Source of the DNA: Chaenocephalus aceratus
Taxonomy: Eukaryota > Chordata > Actinopteri > Perciformes > Channichthyidae
Direction of reading: 5' to 3'
NCBI GenBank assembly: GCA_023974075.1
Contig: CM043791.1
Coordinates: 5,084,535-5,148,534 of the forward strand
DNA: 64,000 bases
Shown here in pieces: positions 46,010 through 55,551 of the stretch; the first letter of the stretch is position 1; each line of letters opens with the position of its first letter. The notes beneath the pieces were generated by a model, which saw only the letters and a program-made list of their open reading frames with translations, was not told the origin of the DNA and made no database searches. The translations under genes were made by a program, and so were the position numbers.

Positions 46010-46555
46010 CTCTCAAGTCCCCCCTCGAGTCCCCTCTCAGGTCCCCTCTCGATTCCCTCGAGTCTCTCGAGTCCCTCTCGAGTCTCTTCTCGAGTCCCCT
46101 CTCGAGTCCCCTCTCGAGTCTCTTCTCGAGTCCCCTCTCGAGTCCCCTCTCAAGTCCTCTCTCAAGTCTCCTCTCGAGTTCCCTCTCAGGTCCCATCTCG
46201 AGTCCTCTCTCAAGTCCCCTCTCAAGTTTCCTCTCTAATCCCCTCTCGAGTTCCCTCTCAAGTTCCCTCTTGATTCCCCTTTCGAGTCCCCTCTCGAGTT
46301 CCCTCTCGAGTCCCCTCTCGAGTCCCCTCTCGAGTTCCCTCTCGAGTCCCCTCTCGAGTCCCCTCTCGAGTTCCCTCTCGAGTCCCCTCTCGAGTTCTCT
46401 CTCGAGTCACCTCTCGAGTCCCCTCTCGAGTCCCCTCTCCAGTCACCTCTCGAGTTCCTTCTCAAGTCATCTCTCGAGTTCCCTCTCAAGTCCTCTCTCG
46501 AGCCCTCTCTTGAGTCCCCTCTCGAGTTCCCTCTCCAGTCCCAACTCAAGTCCCT
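46010..46555 (+). repeat. 12-bp minisatellite (CCCCTCTCGAGT)
   Basis: About 45 copies of CCCCTCTCGAGT with variants (CAAGT, TTCCCTCTC). The XhoI-like CTCGAG recurs in most units. The period of 12 keeps all frames open, producing Ser/Pro/Leu frames on plus and Arg/Glu/Asp/Gly frames on minus. Confidence 0.95.
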
Positions 46556-46561
46556 ACTGAA

Positions 46562-47060
46562 GTGCCGTTGGAGGTTCCGCTGGAGGTCCTGCCAACTCCA
46601 TGTCTTGTCTCGTTGGGGGTCCCGCCGACTACTCTCCTGCCGGGGATCCTGCCAACCCTATGTCCTGTCCCGTTGGGGGTCCTGCCAACTACTCTCCTGC
46701 CGGGGGTCCTGCCAACTCCATGTCCTGTCCCGTTGGGGGTCCCGCCGACTACTCTTCTGCCGGGGGTCCTGCCAATCCTATGTCCTGTTCCGTTTGAGGT
46801 TCCGCTGGGGGTCCTGACAGCTCCATGTCCTGTCCCGTTGGAGGTCCCGCCGACTACTCTCCTGCCGGGGGTCCTGCCAATCCCATGTCCTGTGCCGTTG
46901 GAGGTTCCGCTGGGGTTCCTGCCAGCTCCATGTCCTGTCCCGTTGGGGGTCCCGCCGACTACTCTTCTGCCGGGGGTCCTGCGAACTCCATGTCCTGTTC
47001 CGTTGGAGGTCCCGCCGTCACCTGTCTCGCCGGGGGTCCTGCGAACTCCTGGTCCTCTTC
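46562..47060 (+). repeat. Pro-rich repeat block, 60/120-bp periodicity
   Basis: Repeats of TCCTGTCCCGTTGGGGGTCC and GCCGACTACTCTCCTGCCGG at roughly 60-bp spacing. In one frame this reads GVPPTTLLPGVLPTPCPVPL repeatedly, in another SCPVGGPADYSPAGGPAN. Confidence 0.85.
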
Positions 47061-47603
47061 CGTGGGGGATCCTGCCGAAGCGTGTCCCACCGGCTCCGGT
47101 TCCTGTCCGGCCGACACCGGGTCCTGCCCGGCCTCCGGAGCTGTCCCGTCTGCGCCTTCCTGCCCGGCCTCTGGGTCTTCGCCCTCGAGCCTGGCCCCCT
47201 GAGAGCCGCGGTCTTCGCCCTCGAGCCCGCCTCTGAGAGCCCGGCCCTCTGAAAGCGCCTGAGCCGCCTCTGAAAGCCCGGCCCTCTGAGAGCCGGCCCT
47301 CTGAAGCCCGCCTCTGAGAGCCGCCCTGAGCGGTCTTCGTCCTCGATCCCGGCCCCCTGACTTTCCCGGCCGCGGTCCTCGCCCTCGGGCCCCGGCCCCC
47401 TGACTCTTCCTGCCGCTGCCTTCATCCTCATGCTCGGCCCCCTGAGTTTGCCCGCTGTGGCCTTCGCCCCTCCATGGTCTCTGCCTTGCCCCCGGGCCGA
47501 AAAAGTGTTTGAATGCGTACATTAACAGGTTTATGATATCACTGCCCCGTCTAAGACACGATCTGACTTTAATTACATTTGTCTCGAGTGTTTCGTCAAC
47601 TAA

Positions 47604-48207
47604 TGGCACATTTCCACTGCAGCGGGGTAGCCCCGTTTAAGCGTCCTCGCTCAGGCCTCGGGCTGCCTCGCTGGCCGTCCGAGGCCGTGGCGCATTTCCA
47701 TTACAGTTTAGGACCTGGGGTAGCAATGCAGTGTATGCAGGGTGATCTGTGCAGAGACATCCTGGAACACTTTCACATTTCGAGTTGTTCCGTCGAGCTC
47801 CCGCTGGATTTTATCATCCCCAATGAGATGTAGGAACGTCGTCACCTCCTCGGGCGATCACGTGTGCTTTTCTTTGACGTTGCCATTTTTGTAGCTCCTC
47901 CGTTTACAAAAATACTGTGTATAAAAATGCTGCAAGCTTGCTTCTAGATATATATGCGACGCTAGGGATAATCTCGTGCGCGATCTTGTGACGATTCTCT
48001 CTGACAAATCAGCTGTCGAGAGTGTTGACGTCACTAGTTCAGCCCTGGCCTGATAGAACCACGATTTTATGGGGCCGGAAAAAGAGGGAAAAAGTACCCG
48101 CTAGCCGGTGCTACGCTATATGGAAAGGCCACCAAAAACTGGCCTGGCCGCTTGAGGACGATTAAGGACGCTTAAACGGGGCTACCCGCTGCAGTGGAAA
48201 TGCGCCA
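47604..48207 (-). mobile_element. PIF/Harbinger-like element with Myb-like relic
   Basis: TGGCACATTTCCACTGCAGC and GCTGCAGTGGAAATGCGCCA are inverted termini of the same family as 24894-25658, flanked by TAA and TTA. Comparison with the intact right foldback arm (inverse of CACATTAAGTTGAATG) shows the insertion point. 604 bp. It carries a decayed Myb/SANT-like exon on the minus strand. Confidence 0.85.
47708..47886 (-). pseudogene. Myb/SANT-like DNA-binding exon relic
   Basis: Minus strand: an ATG at 47886 starts MATSKKSTR. After a one-base shift and a TGA where a Trp is usual, the frame continues SPEEVTTFLHLIGDDKIQRE, LDGTTRNVKVFQDVSAQI and a short tail to TAA at 47708. The pattern W-[ST]-x-x-E-x-x-x-[FL]-L-x-x-I-G-D-x-x-I-Q-x-E-L-D-G-x-x-R-N is the Myb-like domain of fish Harbinger-associated proteins. 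The following helix (QCR-type) is missing. Non-functional. Confidence 0.65.
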
Positions 48208-49759
48208 TTAATGTGTTGCTTAAAATAATACTTCTGCATACAGTAGGCTATGTGACACTGAGTGTTGCACGGCCAGATACGGCTCAGCTGACTCAGATAA
48301 GGAGATATATGATACATTATGATGTGATAATATGAATGATAATGGGACACATCGACGTCTGCACTCACAGTGCAGCGGACTGTACTGTGTGTTACTCTGA
48401 TCCGGTTACTTATGTTGTGGCAGATATTTAAGTAAGCTTTCTTAACGCTAATGTTATAATAGTCAGATTGCTCTGAAGATGGGAGGTGATATTCTAATGT
48501 TCACGTTCACTATACTACGAAGCAGCATTTTCGTTTAGCAAGATAACTTCTGGGATTTCCAGTACTACGAAGCTGGTTCACTTTTTAGCGGGCTAGATAA
48601 CTTATTCTGAACGGCTAGCCTGCGCCGGAGCAGGATAGGTTCCAGGATAAGAGATCAACTGTGCGGAGTTCTTCTTCTTCTTTGCTTTAATGGCGAATCG
48701 CTTGGAGCACTAGGCTATACTGTTGATTTATTTAATGTATAAACTGCCCATATTGTTCATGTAGAACAGTGTTCACGTAAGCCTGCACATTGATTTTATT
48801 TTTCATTGAATGTAACCGTTTCAATAAGGATACATCTATTACAGGTTGAGGTAGAAACCATGATGGAACAGCTGATAACAACAGTGTGCGGAGTTTAAAG
48901 CGATCAAGTCATATTACAGGATAAAGGAAATACAGTTTAAACTGCCGTTGCAGTTCAAATCACCGTCTGTGTGAACGTGAAAATTAATAGAATATCACCT
49001 CCCATCTTCAGAGCAATCTGACTATTATAACATTAGCGTTAATTAAGCTTACTTAAATATCTGCCACAACATAAGTAACCGGATCAAAGTAACATGACGT
49101 AGCCTACAGTCCGCGGCACTGTGAGTGCAGACGTGGATGTGTCCCATTATCATTCATATCACATCACATCATAATAGGCTATCATATATTTCTTTATCTG
49201 AGTCAGCTTATTGAGCCGTATCTGGCCGTGCAACACTCACAGTGTCACATACTGTATGCAGAAGTATTATTTTAAGCAACACATTAAGTTGAATGTAGGC
49301 TAATTAAAGTCAGATCCACTCGTGTTTTAGACGGGCAGTGATATCATAAACTTGTTAATGTACGCATTCAAACACTTTTTCTGTTACCAGCTGTATTCAC
49401 CTTGCAGGTGCAGCTATGTGGCTTTTATCCTGGATAAAGTGTTTAAGTCATGGATGTTTAAAGTTTAACTTCTTCATTTTTGACTAATATTATAGTTGAC
49501 TTTTCATTCAGGAAGTATGACGCTGCGCTGTCAGTATGCTTCTCCATGTCTGTGATTGGTCGAATGCTCCAAATACCACTCCTTTTATGTGAAAGCGCAC
49601 CTAACTAGATAGGACACGGCTGGCTTGAGCGAACAAGTTGATAGCCAGCGTTGTAGGACAGTTTAGCGAGAGCGGCTTTGTTTTGGATTAAGTCAACCGG
49701 ATAACTCAAACATATCCAGGATATGTTGAACTAGATTCGTAGTATACCCCCCGCGGCGC

Positions 49760-50151
49760 TACAGTGGAATCTTCTACTGCAACACTCCCCACACGCACAT
49801 ACACTCGCGACTGTTACAATGAAGGCTCGATAATCCGCTCACGGCATATTGGCAGGGGTAAAGTGCTATTTTTTATGAGTGGGGGGCGGACTTCACGTTA
49901 AAAGCATCAATTTGGTGCACTTTGAGAGTAAAATGAAGAGATCTACGGATACATCTCTCAGCACCCATATGAAACAGAACTGTAAACAGATTTACTTTTT
50001 CTTTATGGATATTTTACAAATCACTCCTCTTTTAAATTCTATGCTTGTTTTACTGCCATATAGTATTTCATAACTGTTTTTCCTTTATTCTCTTGTTTTT
50101 TTATAACTATAATGATCATATGAAGGTGTGCCGCGGAAATCTTTTGAATAA
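49760..50151 (-). repeat. hAT family A, left part of a split copy
   Basis: ACACTCCCCACACGCA, GCGACTGTTACAATGAAGGC and the CATATGAAACAGAACTGTAA block align with the inverse of 40350-40790. The copy continues at 51601 after the insertion. Confidence 0.65.
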
Positions 50152-50159
50152 TTTGTGAC

Positions 50160-51592
50160 CAGAGATGGGGTCGTTACGAAAAAAAAGTAATATATTACAT
50201 ATTACTTTAAAAAAAAGTAATATATTACACTACTTCGTTACTCTCTACATAAAGTAACTCGTTACTTTACTCGCAGGGCCGGCCCGCCCCTCCCTACAGG
50301 CAGATCACGCAGACTGTGGCGCACCTACAGTGTAAGCGCGCCACAGTTTTGCCTCTGCGAGACTCCACTTGCACCCCCAATTACTATTGCAATAAGGAAG
50401 ACATAACAAGTCTTTCTTTTGATATGCTCTAAAATAGGCTACCAGCCTACCACAACAAGCTAGCAGTTTGTGAAACGTCAAGACACTAATTAATGAATCC
50501 AGTTCAAGACGCATTATTCTTATCATTCTTTATGAGCGCAGTAAACGGTAAGGTATCTAATTACTTGTTTATTTAGTATTCCATAACTTTGGCCCAATCC
50601 CAAACCACTCCCTTGACCCTACCCCTCCGTGATGGAGTGAACTCCGTCTGTAGCCACACTCGCAGCTCAACGAGTCTCCTCCTGTCAGATGGAGGTAGTA
50701 AATACAGCAGCAAGCTTTGGGACGGCCTCCCCTCTCTCCGGCAGAAACAGGAAATGCTGTAACTGTATGTAACAACGGTTTCAAATCAGCATCTCTTAGA
50801 CACAAAGTTTAATTTAATAACTCAAATCAAACTCCAAACATCTTTCATTGTGTTTCAAAGCTCTTTTAGTTTTAAACCTGATGTTTATAAGCTTCTTAGT
50901 TTTTGCAACGGTCTGTAAATATACACAACTTTATAATAAAATGCACACATTTACCTTTTTCTAGACTAAACACAGGTATGATCCTAAGTTAAAAACATAT
51001 GAGGTTATCATGAGGTCGTTAACATCGCAATTTATCTGTGGATGTTTGCTGGAACTACTTGTACACAGCGTGTTTCCTGACGGACACACACAGCGTGACT
51101 CCGGTCAGGTGGAGACCGGTCTCAAGTCAGCACCGCTGCAGACTCGCTGTTTGAGGGCTTGAGAGCCCACTCCCCCTCCACACTCGTTGCTTTGGAACAG
51201 CCCTCAATATGGCGGACCCTCCGCGTGAACGCGCAAACGGAGGGGTAGGGGTAGGGTGTAGGGGGCGGTTTGGGAATGGGCCTTAGTAACAGAGATGGTC
51301 AAACTAAAGTGGTAGAGACATGGCAGAATTCCTACAATGAAGCGGGACATTGAACTGTTCACCCGTGAGAGGGCGATCAACAAAAGAGAGCGAGCGGCCC
51401 CGTTGAGGGAGTTTACAGATGAAAAGACTCAGCCATGTTTATGCAGCACTGCACGTGGAGATGTGGTCTCGCAAATCGCGCAGATTACATAGACCTACAT
51501 GTATATAAACCTGCGGCGGAAACCCCTCTTGTCTGTCAGTGAGTGTGATTATTTTATAAAAGTTACTTTGTAACGCGTTACACCCAACTCTG
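50160..51592 (+). mobile_element. hAT element with perfect TSD, inside family A
   Basis: The termini CAGAGATGGGGTCGTTACG and, inverted at the right, CGCGTTACACCCAACTCTG are of hAT CAGAG type. TTTGTGAC is duplicated at 50152-50159 and 51593-51600, and the family A sequence is continuous across the site in other copies. It is 1433 bp. The interior has CAGGGCCGGCCC (50275), another hAT start, and the nested element 50591-51282. No transposase. Confidence 0.9.
50591..51282 (+). mobile_element. TIR element with GGCCCAATCCCAAACC ends, nested
   Basis: GGCCCAATCCCAAACC and, at the right, GGTTTGGGAATGGGCC are inverted with one mismatch. The second layer, TAGGGTGTAGGG / CCCTTGACCCTACCCC, is also complementary. 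The borders TTT and TTA suggest a 3-bp target. It lies inside 50160-51592. Confidence 0.75.
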
Positions 51593-51600
51593 TTTGTGAC

Positions 51601-51860
51601 CAAACCGTTTGAGACCCACTGAGATAACTTAGACTAAAGTGAACTATCTAAACCCTCAGAGAGTCCTTTAGCTCACCTGAGCCTCTCAGTCTGAGAGGAG
51701 AGACTCTCCTCCAGCTTGCTGTGGAACAAACAGCTCCTTATGTCCGTTAGTGCAGCTAGCTAACCAGATGCTAACAACACGGTCCCTGCTACTTTATTGT
51801 CATTTTCGGACACCTTAAAATACTGCCTGACTGGTGAAGCCATTTTGGCGAACTTGTTTC
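51601..51860 (-). repeat. hAT family A, right part of the split copy
   Basis: CAAACCGTTTGAGACCCACT, TAACTTAGACTAAAGTGAAC and GCAGCTAGCTAACCAGATGC align with the inverse of 39520-40320. Confidence 0.65.
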
Positions 51861-51899
51861 GCCACGCACAGAGAAAAGTGCCATGTATTTTACGTCATT

Positions 51900-52672
51900 A
51901 TTTTACGTCATGCGATCGGCTCTCACGATCGGCATTTTTAGAGAGCACCGATCGATCGGCAGAGAGTGAGTATCGGCCGATATTAGGGCTGCACAATATT
52001 GAAAAAAAACGACATTGCGATATCTTTTTTACCCTGCGATATATATTGCGTTTTTTTTAACTATATTTAACCGGATGAAGGATTTTAGTCACGGACATCT
52101 GGATCTTAACTGGTTGACTCATCATACCTTAAGTCATGATCCAACATGTCATGATAATGCATGTTGCTTACCCTCAAATAAGGGGGTTCATCTGTGAATG
52201 AAGAAGAGAAGAACCTTTTTCTATCCAAAATAGTTCCAGATGGCAGATGTTGCTTTTCTTTTTGGAAGTAAATCTTCATTCTCTCCGGTATTGTCCTCCT
52301 GTGCCTCACAAATGTTTTACCGGTGTTTTGATGGTCTGCAAACTCTTCTGTGATCTGATAAAGAATGATTGTGATTGGTGGTTTGCTGTGCATGCAGAGC
52401 CTGCCCTGCATGTCACTCACTCAAGTACCCCTGACATGAGAGCCGCGCAAGTTTTCCTTTTGTAGCAAGTAGCAAATTAATTGTAACATGACGTGTTTGA
52501 GTTCATTTAATATCGCACGTCATAAATAAAAAAATATTTTTTAATAAAATCGCACGTCCCTGCGATGTGAATATCGCGCATGCGCATATCGCGGTTATCG
52601 CCATGACACGATATATCGTTCAGCCCTAGCCGATATCGATCGGAGGCCGATCGATCGGAGCATCCCTAATTT
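51900..52672 (+). mobile_element. hAT-like element (GATCGGAGCATCCCTA end), split
   Basis: CCGATCGATCGG phrases before 51976 and after 52636, and a right end GGAGCATCCCTA, belong to one element whose left end is lost. It is interrupted by 51984-52628. A related phrase, GTATCGGCCGATACCGATCC, is seen at 43847. Confidence 0.5.
51984..52628 (+). mobile_element. hAT MITE with TAGGGCTG ends and perfect TSD
   Basis: TAGGGCTGCACAATATTG and, at the right, CGATATATCGTTCAGCCCTA are inverted. GCCGATAT is duplicated at 51976-51983 and 52629-52636. 645 bp, with CGATAT/GCGATA-rich ends. No coding remnant. Confidence 0.92.
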
Positions 52673-52811
52673 CAAGTCATTAAATAAAATCACTGTAAAG
52701 AAAAACAATACCTATAGCCCTATCTGCACAGCTGAAGTGATATGTTGTGTTTTTATATTATTGCATAATATCATGTTATCGTATGGAACCATTTCAAAGT
52801 ATTTTTATTAT

Positions 52812-52898
52812 AGATTTAGTTGCTGTTAACAGCAACTAAATCTTAATCTTAAATCTTAAAGCTTATCTAAATTGCCACTTTAAAGTGGCAATTTAGAT
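52812..52898. repeat. Two adjacent perfect palindromes
   Basis: 52812-52843 is a perfect 32-bp palindrome centred on GTT|AAC. 52865-52898 is a perfect 34-bp palindrome centred on CTTT|AAAG. They are 21 bp apart and unrelated in sequence apart from an AT bias. Confidence 0.95.
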
Positions 52899-52899
52899 G

Positions 52900-54258
52900 A
52901 GCCTAAAACCCCCCAAAAATAAACAAGAAAGAAGAAGAAAGACATCTTAAATCTTTAATTAAATGTATTGTTTTTAAAGACGTTGCTGTGGAAACAAACA
53001 TCTGGATTATCTTGCTAACCCTGCTGCCTCCTCCACCCAGTCCTGAACAAGTGGTGCAAAATGGAAAGAGCTCATCAAAGTGTATGATGTATGACATTCA
53101 GGATGAAACAACATGATGAAGAGCCAATAATAGATGCAAACATATGTCACTCTTGCACAGAGATTTATACTCATTGCACACTGAAGGAGGATCATACAAG
53201 TACACTAACTGTAACGATCACACAAGGACGCACATAAAGTGGAAAGTGAAGTCATAGTAATGTTGGGATTTTCTGAGCCTTTAACGCTTTTGGCCAGAAG
53301 AGAGGGACCAACGGAGAGTGGCTACAATTATGCAATGGAAAAGGACAAGGGAAAGCTGGACTGAGCGGAAGGAAAGCAGAGAGGCGGGCATTATTTAAAA
53401 GAATGGAAAACACCACTATGGGAAAACCTGCCACTTTGAAATAAGGTGAGAGCATTTTCTGGAAGCAGTGCCACAAGATGAGTATTCCAGAAGGACTGCT
53501 GCTGAACTGCTGACATCAGCCAATCAGGTTTTTTTTACCTCGACCACAGAGGGGAAGAAACACAAAAGCAGAGCAGCGGGCCAGGCCTGTGGTACACAGT
53601 GCTACTCTGGGAAAAAGCAGTCCGGCGCCTGGAAAGAAACCTTATGTCATCCGTTTCACGTGTTGCTGTGTTGTGCTCCGCTGCCATGGTGACAGCGAAA
53701 AATGATGAGGGGAATAAAAGTGAGGCAGCAGCCTTGACTGTTTAAGTTAAAGAAATACACGTGTGAGTGTTTGGGAGGTTACAACAACAGCAACTTCTCC
53801 ATGGAATAAGAAGAACACAAAACCATGCACGTGCATAAGCAACATATTGAAAAAGTTGCTATATATGACTCAAACTAGTTATTTATTTACTTACTTTATT
53901 TGAAACGATTATAAAAAGATGGGTAGACGTGGAGATTATCCGACTGAACAAAACGTGATCCGTCTCTTAAATGTGTGTCAACCACAGACCTTATTTCAAG
54001 CTATTTTCCAAAATCCTATGGAGAAATTGCATTGCCTTTTTTGTCGAAGGAACCGGAAGAAGTTTACTTCCGGGTTTTAGGGCGCGTCACTGCGGTTCTC
54101 TATTGTGGTATGCCTCAATCCTTTCATTTCAGATGTGGCTTCCTGACAGTTCAGGATAGGCTTGATGTTGCTGTTATATATGTTTGGAGGATGTACTGTA
54201 GTGTAGACTCGGAGTTAGGGAAACACCCCCTGGGTTTTGGGAGATGAGGACAATCAAT
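52900..54258. other. No gene recognised
   Basis: Unique-looking sequence. Frames at 53971-54247 have no recognised domain. No transposon termini were found. Confidence 0.35.
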
Positions 54259-55245
54259 GGCTGCAGTCGAATAGTCCGTTTAGCTTAGGAACCTCCCTAA
54301 CGGAGTGAAATGACCCGGAAGTACCTCAGTGTCAGCCATGATAAGAGCCGTTCGAATTCTCTAGATGATAGGAAAGGAGGTTGTTGAAACTTCCTTCCTT
54401 TAACTTAGGAAACACTGGATCTTCCTTACGAAAAGAAAGGAGAAAATGCTGCCCCACAATGCCTTGCGGCCGCAGCATTTGCCGTCAACCAACATTCGGC
54501 CATTCACGGAAACAACCGATTTATGAACCGAGAAAATTAGTATCATGAAAGTTACGGTGCTTATTAAGCATTTTTAAAACATATGTGGTAAGTTGCCAAA
54601 GTGCTTTGTTTAGAACGTTCCACACTATAATAATCAAAAGGCGAAATATTAACGTTATTCTTTTACTGAAATGATCAAATAAAGTCAACATTTCATAGGG
54701 TTCACTCAGCTCAGTCAGTTGTGTGGGGTTTCTTAAACTTTTAAAATATGTTTTAATGGTGATATACACAGTGATAGATGTTAAGGACTAACACGTTTAT
54801 AATAAATACATTTGTATTTATTTTAAGATCTTTTCATACAATCATACGTATTGGGATTCATGTGGATTAATGCGTGTTGACCGGAGGGAAAGGGTGACGA
54901 GCATAAGCAGCATCAGAGCACGGTGCAGAGTCTCTAGATGAGTTTACTGTAGTCCCTCGTTCTTATTGAACATCCATGTTGTAGTCCGCTGTATAGAAAA
55001 CTGTGGTTTCCATGGTTACCCCACAGCAGCAGACGCACATTCATGACGTCCACTGGCGCATCATAAACACGTCGGATAGTGAAAGTACAGTCGGATTCTC
55101 TAAAGTACCGCAGTCTCTTCTCCTAAGTCCTTTTGAATTCTCCTATCCACTATTCCTTAACCCCGTGACGTTTCACTCAGAGGTCAAGGAATAGACGATA
55201 GGGTTAGACGATAGGAGCTGATTTTTGGACTATTCGACTGCAACC
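54259..55245 (+). mobile_element. TIR element with GCAGTCGAATAGTCC ends
   Basis: GGCTGCAGTCGAATAGTCC and, inverted at the right, GGACTATTCGACTGCAACC match at 18 of 19 positions. Sub-terminal AGGAAGTTCC-like phrases are also mirrored. The target duplication is not resolved. 987 bp, non-coding. Confidence 0.75.
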
Positions 55246-55336
55246 TAAGCCTATAGCAGCATAACTAAGGGCTGGTTCAAGGTGAGCCCGAGCAAGCCTT
55301 AACTATAAGATGTATCAAAAAGGAAATGATTAAGCC

Positions 55337-55543
55337 CATGGCCTCCCCTCCCTACACGCAGATCACCGCAGACTGCGTGGGGCCTCAACTCTTGCGGAGG
55401 GTGGCCTCATCTTATGCGCAAATAAACAGTCACGAGCGTGCTCCACTAGCATACACGCTCCCCCCCATCAACGCTCGCAATACATAAGGGGGGCCTCATG
55501 AAACACCTTTGCGTGGGCCACAAGTTGGCCAGGGGCAGCCCTG
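55337..55543 (+). mobile_element. hAT MITE with perfect 8-bp TSD
   Basis: Starts CATGGCCTCCCC and ends GGGGCAGCCCTG, imperfect hAT termini. ATTAAGCC is duplicated exactly at 55329-55336 and 55544-55551. The left block CCCTCCCTACACGCAGATCA resembles 50285-50310. Confidence 0.85.
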
Positions 55544-55551
55544 ATTAAGCC

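Larger units (their letters stand above)
45807..47500 (+). mobile_element. Retroelement internal region, repeat-rich, gag-like leader
   Basis: The first frame (45809-46273) starts MNQPKIDPADDPFEVELQHL and LTYYLACCFDWWKG, then passes into Ser/Pro/Val repeats. A 12-bp array follows (46010-46555), then roughly 120-bp Pro/Val-rich repeats (46562-47060) and a GC-rich Arg/Pro stretch. No protease, reverse transcriptase or integrase motif is visible. At about 47500 the foldback sequence resumes (GTGTTTGAATGCGTACATTA). The leader position after an LTR suggests a gag-type start, but the family is not identified. Confidence 0.45.
45262..49750. mobile_element. Long inverted-repeat (foldback) element, interrupted
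   Basis: The outer ends are CCTGTACTACGAAGCTGG and, inverted, GATTCGTAGTATACCC. The right arm (48965-49750) is nearly uninterrupted. The left arm is broken by a retroelement (45445 to about 47500), which replaces roughly 350 bp of arm, and by a PIF/Harbinger-like insertion (47604-48207). The inner arms 48210-48510 and 48965-49290 are clearly complementary over about 300 bp. The central spacer contains another GTACTACGAAGCTGGTTCA phrase. No coding sequence belongs to the foldback itself. Confidence 0.75.

Noticed and set aside
45895..46560. Ser/Pro/Leu frame of 221 residues and its Arg/Asp/Gly mirror
   Set aside because: Read-through of the 12-bp array; every frame is open there. Only the leader at 45809-46000 looks like ordinary protein.
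46959..47609. 216-residue minus-strand frame
   Set aside because: Gly/Arg/Glu-rich antisense of GC-rich repeats, crossing the border into foldback sequence; no domain.
54521..55194. Short frames inside 54259-55245
   Set aside because: They lie within a TIR element and show no domain.
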